Notes: a model not told the origin generated them from the letters alone. Shown: positions 1-4,792, numbered from the stretch's first letter. The stretch is DNA of 6,123 nt from an uncultured Clostridia bacterium (GCA_946628455.1 CAMOWP010000108.1:1-6123), one strand, 5' to 3'. Numbers and translations: made by a program.

Positions 1-919
1 TACGGTCATATTTTTTTGCTCCGTAGTTAACGGAAACAATCGGGCTGATGCCTTGCGAAGCGCCGATAAGTATTGCCCCCATAAAGTTGATAATCGTCAG
101 CGTTATACTGAAGCTTGCAAGAACATTGCTTCCTGACGCTTTCATAATAACAATGTTATATATGTAAGAAATAATCCCCATGCTGACGGCGGAAATTCCT
201 TCCGAAAGCCCGTTATAAAGCATTCTACCGATGAGCTTTAAATCAAACTTGAATTTGCAAAAAGCGAGTTTTGAATTTAATAATGCAAATGTGTAAAGCA
301 AAACCGCAAGCACTGCCGAAAGTGCGCTGGCAAGCGCAGCACCTCTTACGCCCATATCAAGCTTAACAATAAAAAGATAATCAAGCGCTATGTTACCAAA
401 AGCAGTTACTACCTGTCCAAGCATTGCCAAAGCAGGCTTGCCGACGGTTTCCATACACAGCGCCCAAAAGCCGCTGATTAAAAAAGCAGGCGCAAAATAT
501 CCGCAAATTGAAAGATAATCACAAACAAAGTTTATAACCGTTTCGTCTGCACCCAGCAAAACAGCAAGCTGTTTCGCAAAAACAGATACAACTACAATAA
601 ACAATGCCGAAAAAGCAAATATTAAAACTGACGTTAAAGTAAAAATACTTTTCGCCTTTTTGATATCGTTTTCGCCTATGCTGATACCGAGCAGCGTGTT
701 GCCGCCTACGCCGATAATGACGGACACGCAGGAAAAAACACTTAAAACTGGCGCGCACAGCTCAACGGCGCTCAGAGCTTCCGCCCCGCAAAAGCGTGAA
801 ACGAAAATGCTGTCCACAAGCGAGTACAGCGAAAAAACAGCAATGCCAATCATTGCAGGAATTGCATAAGAGAAAAAAAGCTTCGGTATCTTTTCATTTT
901 GTAAGTCAAGCTCTTTCAT
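1..919 (-). CDS. MATE-family multidrug/metabolite efflux transporter, N-terminal 306 residues (C-terminus beyond the left edge)
   Basis: Translating the minus strand from the ATG at 917-919 gives 306 uninterrupted codons up to the window edge. The protein is strongly hydrophobic with several membrane helices. It carries MATE hallmarks: YSLVDSIFVSRFCG near residues 32-45, VGGNTLLGISIGE near 71-82, and the conserved end of the eighth helix, SQGISPIVSVNYGAKKYDR, at about 288-306. MATE proteins are usually about 450 residues, so the last third is missing. Family members are cytoplasmic-membrane antiporters that export cationic drugs or metabolites using Na+ or H+ gradients; the substrate cannot be read from the sequence. 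The start is set by GAGAGG at 925-930, five bases upstream. No promoter is visible in the 103-base gap to the ligase, so it is probably co-transcribed with the ligase and the 10-codon ORF. The family call is firm. Confidence 0.93.
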   Translation of the reverse strand, partial: MKELDLQNEKIPKLFFSYAIPAMIGIAVFSLYSLVDSIFVSRFCGAEALSAVELCAPVLSVFSCVSVIIGVGGNTLLGISIGENDIKKAKSIFTLTSVLIFAFSALFIVVVSVFAKQLAVLLGADETVINFVCDYLSICGYFAPAFLISGFWALCMETVGKPALAMLGQVVTAFGNIALDYLFIVKLDMGVRGAALASALSAVLAVLLYTFALLNSKLAFCKFKFDLKLIGRMLYNGLSEGISAVSMGIISYIYNIVIMKASGSNVLASFSITLTIINFMGAILIGASQGISPIVSVNYGAKKYDR

Positions 920-934
920 AAAAACCTCTCAAAG

Positions 935-962
935 AATATGCCGCCCTTTCGAGCGGCATATT
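935..962 (-). promoter_or_regulatory. Stable hairpin with GAAA tetraloop between the tiny ORF and the MATE gene
   Basis: Read as minus-strand RNA, bases 951-962 pair with 935-946. The 12-bp stem includes one U-G wobble and is closed by C-G over a GAAA loop (947-950), a GNRA tetraloop. On the plus strand the wobble becomes a C-A mismatch and the loop is no longer GNRA, so the minus strand is the likely RNA. The hairpin starts 8 bases after the stop codon of the 10-codon ORF and ends 4 bases before the MATE Shine-Dalgarno site. It is followed by CUUUGAGAGG rather than a U-run, so it is a poor intrinsic terminator. An mRNA stability, processing or translation-control element is more likely. Its role is inferred. 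Confidence 0.6.
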
Positions 963-970
963 TTAATCAT

Positions 971-1003
971 TTACCAAAACATTCTAAACAATCTCCAAAA
1001 CAT
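971..1003 (-). CDS. Candidate 10-residue peptide MFWRLFRMFW
   Basis: An ATG at 1001-1003 opens ten codons ending in TAA at 971-973. It is preceded by AAAGGAGGA at 1011-1019, with eight bases between GGAGG and the ATG. This is the best Shine-Dalgarno site of the left unit, and no other gene explains it, because the MATE gene has its own site at 925-930. The peptide uses only M, F, W, R and L, has net charge about +2, and is built as MFW-RLFR-MFW; both MFW triplets are encoded by the same nine bases. It begins 19 bases after the ligase stop codon. It could be a secreted or modified aromatic-cationic peptide, a membrane microprotein, or a regulatory leader peptide for the exporter. Ten codons is too short for any coding statistic, so the translation signal is the main support. 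I do not recognise a family. Confidence 0.55.
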   Translation of the reverse strand: MFWRLFRMFW

Positions 1004-1022
1004 AGTAAAATCCTCCTTTCTG

Positions 1023-2759
1023 TTAATTACTGTTATATCTTCTTTCAAGCTCCTTATAATCCGGCTTCAGGCTGGAGGTCAGGGGCATTGAATCAATAAA
1101 TATAACCTTTTTTGGTACTTGATATTCAGAAATATTATCCATACAATAACTGATGACTTCTTCGTCAGTTACTTCATTGCCTTCCTTTAGCTTAACAAAA
1201 GCAATTGGTATGTTTTCTCTTTTCTTATCGGGAACGGTGATTACTGCACAGCTTTCAACCTCAGGAATGGAAACAAGACAGCTTTCCGTTTTTGCAGGGA
1301 TAAGCTTATTCGGCTTGCCGTCTGCACCGACGGTAACGGTCATTCGTCTGAGTCTGTCAACAAAAAACAGTTCGCCTCTTTCGTTAACACGCATAATATC
1401 TTCCGTGTTATACCAAGTAACACCATTGTCGTCTTTAATAAGGCTTTGCTTCGTAGCCTCCTCGTCTCCGTAATACTCGCTCATCATGGCAGGGGAATAA
1501 ATATACAGCAAGCCTTCTGTTGCATTTTCAAGTTCTTTTCCTGTTTCGGCGTCAACAAACTTAAACATATTGCCGATACAGGGCTTACCGAGACTGCCCA
1601 AAGTCGGATTATCATAATAGCAATATGAAAACGAGCCGAGCACCTCGCTTGCACCGTAGCCCTGAACAATTTTTGCCGTGCCTCCGTGCGCTTTGATATA
1701 TTCATCCGCACCGAGCTTAACTTCATCTTTTAATTCAACACCGCCAACGGAAACAACGCGCCATTTTGAACAATCTAAATCTTTATTAAGCTGTAACATT
1801 TTAGCAATATACGGCGGTATCGTCGGCCAATGATTGAACTGATACTGTTTGTTTCTTCTTTCAAGGTTTTCCGGCTCATACAGCGGGTCAAGCGCTACTG
1901 TTATGCCGAGGCACAGCGGCTCGTGAAGCATATTGAGAAGTGAATAGAATATCCAAAGCGGAAACGTTGTGAACAAAACATCACCGATATTATATCTTCC
2001 TATCTCGGTCATACCAAGCACCTGAATAAAGGAATCCATTGCGCGCCAGGTTGCCGTACACGCTTTGCTGTTTCCTGTTGAGCCTGAGGTGTAAGCAACT
2101 GCCGCCATATGGTTTTCTTCAAAAGGCACGGGCGTAATTTCTTCATAGGAACTTTCGCCTAATTCTATCAACTGCTGACAGTTGATGATACTTTTTCCGT
2201 CAATAAGTTTTGGCTTTACGCCTTTTGCTTTTTCAATTACTGTGTACTTGGCTTTATCTGCACTTAATCCTTTAGGCATTCCATCAAGAAGGGAAGTTAC
2301 AATCACCTTTTCTACGCCGATTCCATTCAGCATATCAAGTGTTTCGTCACTGCAAAAAATATCGTTTGCAACGAAATATTTTGAGTCAAAATTCAAAAAT
2401 TCTCTTTTCAGTTCATCTATTCCGTTAGAGCTGTTTACCATATGCTGACAAGCGCCGAGCTTGTCAAGCGCATAGAATATCGCAATAGCATACGGCGTTC
2501 CCAAAAGGCTTACGGTAACAACATCGTTTTTTCTGATACCAAGCTCATAAAAGCCTTTTGCCATATTGTTAATAAGCTCCGATAGTTCGCGATATGTAAT
2601 ATCATTACCCATATGTTTTACCGCAATGTTGTCGGGCAATTCTTCCGCTGTTTGTGCAAATCTGTTGTACGGTGTATCGCACTCAATAAACTTTTCGATT
2701 TCGCCGGCAACAGTTATCGCTTCTGCCTGCTCACGCAGTTTTACTAAATCTACGTTCAT
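1023..2759 (-). CDS. ANL-superfamily adenylate-forming enzyme (AMP-dependent acyl-CoA synthetase/ligase-like)
   Basis: The 578-residue product has the full ANL layout: a large N-terminal domain (about 30-470) and a small C-terminal domain (about 471-578). Visible motifs are the phosphate-binding loop YTSGSTGNSK (223-232), QGYGASE (366-372), the ATP-ribose region WYNTEDIMRVNERGELFFVDR (449-469), and a C-terminal PLTSSLK with Lys565 where the adenylation lysine is expected. Such enzymes activate a carboxylate as acyl-AMP and pass it to CoA, a carrier protein or an amine. The substrate is not predictable here. Oddities are D468 in place of the usual Gly of the GR hinge, a stretched hinge region (VTVGADGKPNKL), and Leu564 in place of the usual Gly before the lysine. 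The start is fixed by AGGAGGG at 2763-2769, close to the ATG. The gene lies behind a structured leader and a terminator, so expression is probably attenuated. It heads a unit with the 10-codon ORF and the MATE gene. Confidence 0.9.
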   Translation of the reverse strand: MNVDLVKLREQAEAITVAGEIEKFIECDTPYNRFAQTAEELPDNIAVKHMGNDITYRELSELINNMAKGFYELGIRKNDVVTVSLLGTPYAIAIFYALDKLGACQHMVNSSNGIDELKREFLNFDSKYFVANDIFCSDETLDMLNGIGVEKVIVTSLLDGMPKGLSADKAKYTVIEKAKGVKPKLIDGKSIINCQQLIELGESSYEEITPVPFEENHMAAVAYTSGSTGNSKACTATWRAMDSFIQVLGMTEIGRYNIGDVLFTTFPLWIFYSLLNMLHEPLCLGITVALDPLYEPENLERRNKQYQFNHWPTIPPYIAKMLQLNKDLDCSKWRVVSVGGVELKDEVKLGADEYIKAHGGTAKIVQGYGASEVLGSFSYCYYDNPTLGSLGKPCIGNMFKFVDAETGKELENATEGLLYIYSPAMMSEYYGDEEATKQSLIKDDNGVTWYNTEDIMRVNERGELFFVDRLRRMTVTVGADGKPNKLIPAKTESCLVSIPEVESCAVITVPDKKRENIPIAFVKLKEGNEVTDEEVISYCMDNISEYQVPKKVIFIDSMPLTSSLKPDYKELERRYNSN

Positions 2760-2770
2760 ATTCCCTCCTA

Positions 2771-2803
2771 AAAATAAAAAATGCGTACAGCCAAGCTGTA
2801 CGC
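2771..2803 (-). terminator. Intrinsic terminator in the ligase leader (attenuator)
   Basis: In minus-strand RNA, bases 2795-2803 and 2783-2791 form a perfect 9-bp stem (GCGUACAGC with GCUGUACGC) with a three-base loop, followed at once by AUUUUUUAUUUUU. The U-run ends directly at the Shine-Dalgarno site of the ligase. A strong terminator between a promoter and the gene it serves, with no gene in between, is the classic sign of transcription attenuation. The only upstream minus-strand gene already has a separate terminator at 3034-3068. Confidence 0.85.
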
Positions 2804-2825
2804 CAAAAACGCAAGCTCAACTGTC

Positions 2826-2947
2826 GCCAAACACATCACATATAATACACGTGGTAAAAGTATGCAATTAAGAGCATGCATTTTTATCAAGAGATAAAAA
2901 TAGCATACTTCTACACACGTTAAATATTCATTTGTGATGTATTTGGC
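2826..2947 (-). ncRNA. Structured 5' leader RNA, candidate riboswitch or protein-responsive attenuator of unknown class
   Basis: The predicted transcript start (about 2947) coincides with the 5' strand of a 15-bp closing helix P1 (2933-2947 with 2826-2840; one G-U). Inside is a 12/8-base internal loop (2921-2932 and 2841-2848). P2 follows (2903-2920 with 2849-2865; 17 bp, one bulged U, one G-U). Then comes a lopsided loop holding the self-complementary GCAUGC (2866-2879), and a hairpin P3 (2880-2888 with 2893-2901; 9 bp, loop UCUU). Both imperfect pairs are G-U in minus-strand RNA but C-A mismatches in plus-strand RNA, which favours minus transcription. A 22-base linker leads to the terminator. 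I could not match it to the T-box, SAM, TPP, FMN, lysine, glycine, purine, c-di-GMP or THF consensus features. An inverted-repeat mobile element is the main alternative. Confidence 0.65.
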
Positions 2948-2953
2948 ACTTAC

Positions 2954-2982
2954 ATTTTAGCATTTTTTAACGAGATAGTCAA
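2954..2982 (-). promoter_or_regulatory. Sigma-A-type promoter of the ligase-peptide-MATE unit
   Basis: On the minus strand, TTGACT (2977-2982) and TAAAAT (2954-2959) are separated by exactly 17 bases, a near-consensus housekeeping promoter. Initiation about seven bases downstream falls at about 2947, the first base of the leader helix P1. An 11-base odd palindrome, ATATG-T-CATAT (2986-2996), lies three bases upstream of the -35 and could be a regulator site. Confidence 0.8.
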
Positions 2983-3011
2983 GATATATGTCATATGGTG
3001 TAGCGAGCATA

Positions 3012-3031
3012 GGATTTGTACTGCCAAATCC
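3012..3031. repeat. Short inverted repeat upstream of the ligase promoter
   Basis: GGATTTG (3012-3018) and CAAATCC (3025-3031) form a 7-bp inverted repeat around a six-base centre. It lies between the terminator at 3034-3068 and the promoter at 2954-2982. It could be an operator for the ligase unit or simply part of the terminator's trailing sequence. There is no direct evidence for either. Confidence 0.35.
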
Positions 3032-3033
3032 GG

Positions 3034-3068
3034 AAAAGAAAAAACAGACCGAAAGAGAATCAGTCTGT
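3034..3068 (-). terminator. Intrinsic terminator insulating the ligase unit from upstream transcription
   Basis: In minus-strand RNA, bases 3060-3068 pair with 3044-3052 in a 9-bp stem with one G-U and a seven-base loop, followed by UUUUUUCUUUU (3044-3034). The wobble would be a mismatch in plus-strand RNA, and the U-run exists only on the minus strand. It would end transcripts coming from the gene at 3291-3623 after they have passed through the hairpin array. Confidence 0.82.
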
Positions 3069-3074
3069 CGTTAA

Positions 3075-3244
3075 TGAAATATTGCAAGCAATATGAAATA
3101 ATTTGCTAAAGCGAATTGTGAAATATCTCGCTTTGCTCGATATGAAATTAAATCAATCCTACATACGCCGCAGGCGTATTTCATTGCGAAGCAATTTCAT
3201 ATTCTGAAAGAATATTTCACTAATCCGCAAGGATTAATTTAATT
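3075..3244 (-). repeat. Array of short hairpins separated by TGAAAT / ATTTCA spacers
   Basis: Seven small stem-loops lie in a row: 3081-3092, 3100-3117, 3125-3141 (imperfect), 3163-3179, 3183-3195, 3199-3215 and 3221-3236, most with 5-7 bp stems and 2-4 base loops. They are punctuated by TGAAAT at 3075, 3094, 3119 and 3143, and then by its reverse complement ATTTCA at 3178, 3194 and 3214. The spacers can therefore pair in a nested way and give a branched, tree-like fold centred on the hairpin at 3163-3179. In addition, 3146-3160 is complementary to 3230-3244 at 14 of 15 positions. I see no coding potential. It resembles a dispersed palindromic repeat of bacterial genomes. Strand is given as minus because it lies in the presumed 3' untranslated region of the gene at 3291-3623. 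Confidence 0.7.
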
Positions 3245-3273
3245 GGGAGAACCTTCTTTACGAAGGCCCTCCC
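3245..3273. repeat. GC-rich hairpin at the gene-proximal end of the repeat array
   Basis: GGGAG (3245-3249) pairs with CTCCC (3269-3273), and CCTTC (3252-3256) with GAAGG (3262-3266), around a two-by-two internal loop and a TTTAC apical loop. On the plus strand it is followed, after GCGGGTGTC, by TTTTCTTTTT, so it could be a weak plus-strand terminator. On the minus strand it is followed by AATTAAATT, which is not a terminator tail. It probably belongs to the same repeat unit as the array next to it. Confidence 0.55.
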
Positions 3274-3290
3274 GCGGGTGTCTTTTCTTT

Positions 3291-3623
3291 TTAGAATAAA
3301 TCCTTATTATCAATAATTGCTTTAGCAGCGGTGCAGCCGGGGCAGTCGCAATAAACTCCGCCGTTTGCCTTCACCTCTTTTGCGTGCTCGTGCTTTTCCT
3401 TTGCAACTTCTTCGCCGAAAATCTGCTTTGCGAGGTCAGTTGCCATAAATTCAATAGTATTGTCTATCGTGCAGATGTCCTCCTCAGCCTCGGCAACGAG
3501 AATTTTTCCTGCCTCAGCCTCATTTTCAGTTCCGATTGAATCAAGGTATTTCTGCGCAGCCTCCTTGAATTCGGGGCACGCGCTTACAGCGTCAAGCACT
3601 GCCTGAGCAAGCTCTTTTTTCAT
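3291..3623 (-). CDS. Small conserved-looking clostridial protein with CxCxxC motif, function unknown
   Basis: The product has 110 residues, is acidic and mostly helical in composition, with no signal peptide or membrane segment. Cysteines are at 16, 51, 92, 94 and 97; the last three form YCDCPGC (91-97), a CxCxxC motif that could bind metal or be redox-active. His78 and His80 lie nearby. From memory, close relatives are common in Clostridia and are sometimes labelled 'molecular chaperone Hsp90', but 110 residues hold none of the Hsp90 ATPase domain, so I would not carry that name over. The start is set by AAGGAGGA at 3631-3638, seven bases from the ATG, and the gene has its own promoter at 3653-3681. 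It is followed by the hairpin array and a terminator at 3034-3068. Existence is firm; function is open. Confidence 0.85.
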   Translation of the reverse strand: MKKELAQAVLDAVSACPEFKEAAQKYLDSIGTENEAEAGKILVAEAEEDICTIDNTIEFMATDLAKQIFGEEVAKEKHEHAKEVKANGGVYCDCPGCTAAKAIIDNKDLF

Positions 3624-3652
3624 AATTAATTCCTCCTTAAGTTGATAAACTG

Positions 3653-3681
3653 ATTATATCATAATTATCTATAATACACAA
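3653..3681 (-). promoter_or_regulatory. Promoter of the CxCxxC protein gene
   Basis: On the minus strand a perfect TATAAT (3653-3658) lies 17 bases from TTGTGT (3676-3681), which matches the -35 consensus at TTG only. The -35 lies within the last codons of the upstream methyltransferase gene, so the small gene can be expressed independently of it. Read-through from that gene is also possible, since no terminator separates the two. Confidence 0.6.
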
Positions 3682-4721
3682 TAGAAATTGCTTTCCCACG
3701 CGGGAATGTATTTTGAGTGACGGAAAAAGATTTTGTAATCGTTATTCATTTCCCATACCTTTAGAGGGAGGGTAAACAAATCCTCGTTTCTGTGGTAAGC
3801 GCAGATATATAGCTTTGGGCGGTACTCCTTAACCGTCTTTTCCATTCCGCAAAGCGCCTTAAGTTCAGAGCCCTCAATATCCATTTTTATAAAGCTCGGT
3901 CTGAGCTCGAGCGAATCAATGTCAATAACCTCAACGCCCACTCCGTCAGCAGAAAGCTTTGAGTTTCTTCCTGCCTTTTTAGCAAAAATAAGAGTGTCCT
4001 TTTTATCCCACGCGCCCATATTCAGGCACGAAATATTAAACATTTCCTCTGTATTTTTCAGCAGCTTTTTAAAGTTTTTTTCATCAGGCTCAAGCGCTGT
4101 TATGTAGCCATATTCGCCGCCCGTTGCCTCTAAAAATTCCCTTATTGTGTCGCCGTCATAAGCGCCGAGGTCGATTATGTTTTCACTCCGGCTGAGCTTC
4201 AGAATCTCGCTGTACACCTCGCTTTTATCGCAAAAGGAGCGGAGCAGGTATTCAATTTTTCCGCTCACCTTGAAATTGAGAATGTCAAGATAAACGCGCC
4301 TGCTTTCGTCATCTGCAAGGCGGCTGTAAACAAGGTCAAATTTTTCCTCGTTTTCAGCTATGAATTCTCTTGAGAAAAGCCCTCCGCCCGCAACGGGAAC
4401 GTCAGGCGCAAAAACAGTGTGCTCGCTGTTAATCTCCTTAATTCTGTCAATAACCCCGTCAAGGTGGCTCGCAAAGCAGAGCACAACGTTGAAATCCTCA
4501 TGTTTTTCGTAGACCTCGCTGTATTTCATAACTCTGTAGCCCTTGAAGGAGTGACCCCTTACAAATTCATCGGAGGCAAAAATGCCCTCAATTTGAACTC
4601 CGTACTCACCAAGCACAGCCATAATCTTTTCTGCGCCGAGCCCCATCCCGTAAAGAATTACGGGCTTTTTATCTTCCCTGAGAACGTCCCATACGTTCTT
4701 TTCCTTTATCAGTTCCAGCAT
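3669..4721 (-). CDS. FkbM-family SAM-dependent methyltransferase with N-terminal Rossmann-like domain
   Basis: The product has 350 residues. The C-terminal half is an FkbM-type methyltransferase: SAM-binding motif I NIIDLGAYDGDT (181-192), the acidic end of strand 2 ALEPDE (209-214), VIDIDSL (265-271), and the family signature FIKMDIEGSELKAL (277-290). Family members typically O-methylate sugars or natural products. The N-terminal part (about 18-110) has a glycine-rich start, VILYGMGLGAEK (21-32), followed by alternating strands and helices like a nucleotide- or sugar-binding Rossmann fold; two-domain FkbM proteins of this kind are common in Firmicutes near glycan genes, but no such genes are visible here. 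There is no signal peptide, so it is cytoplasmic. The start codon has only a weak Shine-Dalgarno site (GGTGA at 4726-4730). It is transcribed divergently from the corC-like gene. Confidence 0.88.
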   Translation of the reverse strand: MLELIKEKNVWDVLREDKKPVILYGMGLGAEKIMAVLGEYGVQIEGIFASDEFVRGHSFKGYRVMKYSEVYEKHEDFNVVLCFASHLDGVIDRIKEINSEHTVFAPDVPVAGGGLFSREFIAENEEKFDLVYSRLADDESRRVYLDILNFKVSGKIEYLLRSFCDKSEVYSEILKLSRSENIIDLGAYDGDTIREFLEATGGEYGYITALEPDEKNFKKLLKNTEEMFNISCLNMGAWDKKDTLIFAKKAGRNSKLSADGVGVEVIDIDSLELRPSFIKMDIEGSELKALCGMEKTVKEYRPKLYICAYHRNEDLFTLPLKVWEMNNDYKIFFRHSKYIPAWESNFYCVL

Positions 4722-4736
4722 AAAATCACCGCATAT

Positions 4737-4765
4737 ATAATAACATATTTTCTTTCTCTTTACAA
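4737..4765 (-). promoter_or_regulatory. Promoter of the FkbM methyltransferase gene
   Basis: On the minus strand TTGTAA (4760-4765) and TATTAT (4737-4742) are 17 bases apart. Transcription would begin near 4730, only about ten bases before the start codon, giving a very short leader that fits the weak Shine-Dalgarno site. Its -35 overlaps the -35 of the plus-strand promoter at 4759-4787. Confidence 0.5.
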
Positions 4766-4787
4766 ATTGAACTTAATATTATATAAT
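4759..4787 (+). promoter_or_regulatory. Promoter of the corC-phoH operon
   Basis: TTTACA (4759-4764, one change from consensus) and a perfect TATAAT (4782-4787) are separated by 17 bases. The predicted start near 4794 leaves an untranslated leader of about 34 bases carrying the AAGGAG ribosome binding site at 4810-4815. The -35 shares five base pairs with the divergent promoter. Confidence 0.72.
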
Positions 4788-4792
4788 ATTAA
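4773..4792. promoter_or_regulatory. 20-bp perfect AT palindrome over the corC promoter -10
   Basis: TTAATATTAT at 4773-4782 is followed immediately by its exact reverse complement at 4783-4792. The palindrome covers the -10 of the plus-strand promoter and lies just outside the -35 of the minus-strand one, a place where a dimeric repressor could act. Because it contains only A and T in an AT-rich gap, chance is a real alternative. Confidence 0.4.

Noticed and set aside
935..962. Intrinsic terminator between the peptide ORF and the MATE gene
   Set aside because: The minus-strand RNA after the stem reads CUUUGAGAGG with no U-run, and the MATE gene has no promoter of its own in the gap. Efficient termination here would silence the MATE gene.
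929..970. Second small ORF (starting MIKICR) overlapping the stop codon of the 10-residue peptide
   Set aside because: The ATG overlaps the TAA, but the frame runs straight through the 12-bp hairpin and has no Shine-Dalgarno site of its own. The hairpin explains this sequence better.
2841..2846. Plus-strand TATAAT as a promoter
   Set aside because: No acceptable -35 lies 16-18 bases upstream, no plus-strand gene follows, and the bases fall in an internal loop of the minus-strand leader.
2921..2932. Three-codon ORF (MNI) in the ligase leader as a leader peptide
   Set aside because: It has no ribosome binding site and lies near the 5' end of the RNA, inside an internal loop. It has too few codons for sensing.
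2826..2947. T-box or another familiar riboswitch class
   Set aside because: I see no T-box sequence (AGGGTGG), no TPP, SAM, FMN, lysine, glycine or purine core motifs, and no c-di-GMP core. The element is reported as unclassified instead.
3075..3244. CRISPR array
   Set aside because: The repeated unit is only six bases, inverts orientation half way, and the intervening segments are palindromic hairpins rather than unrelated spacers. No cas genes are nearby.
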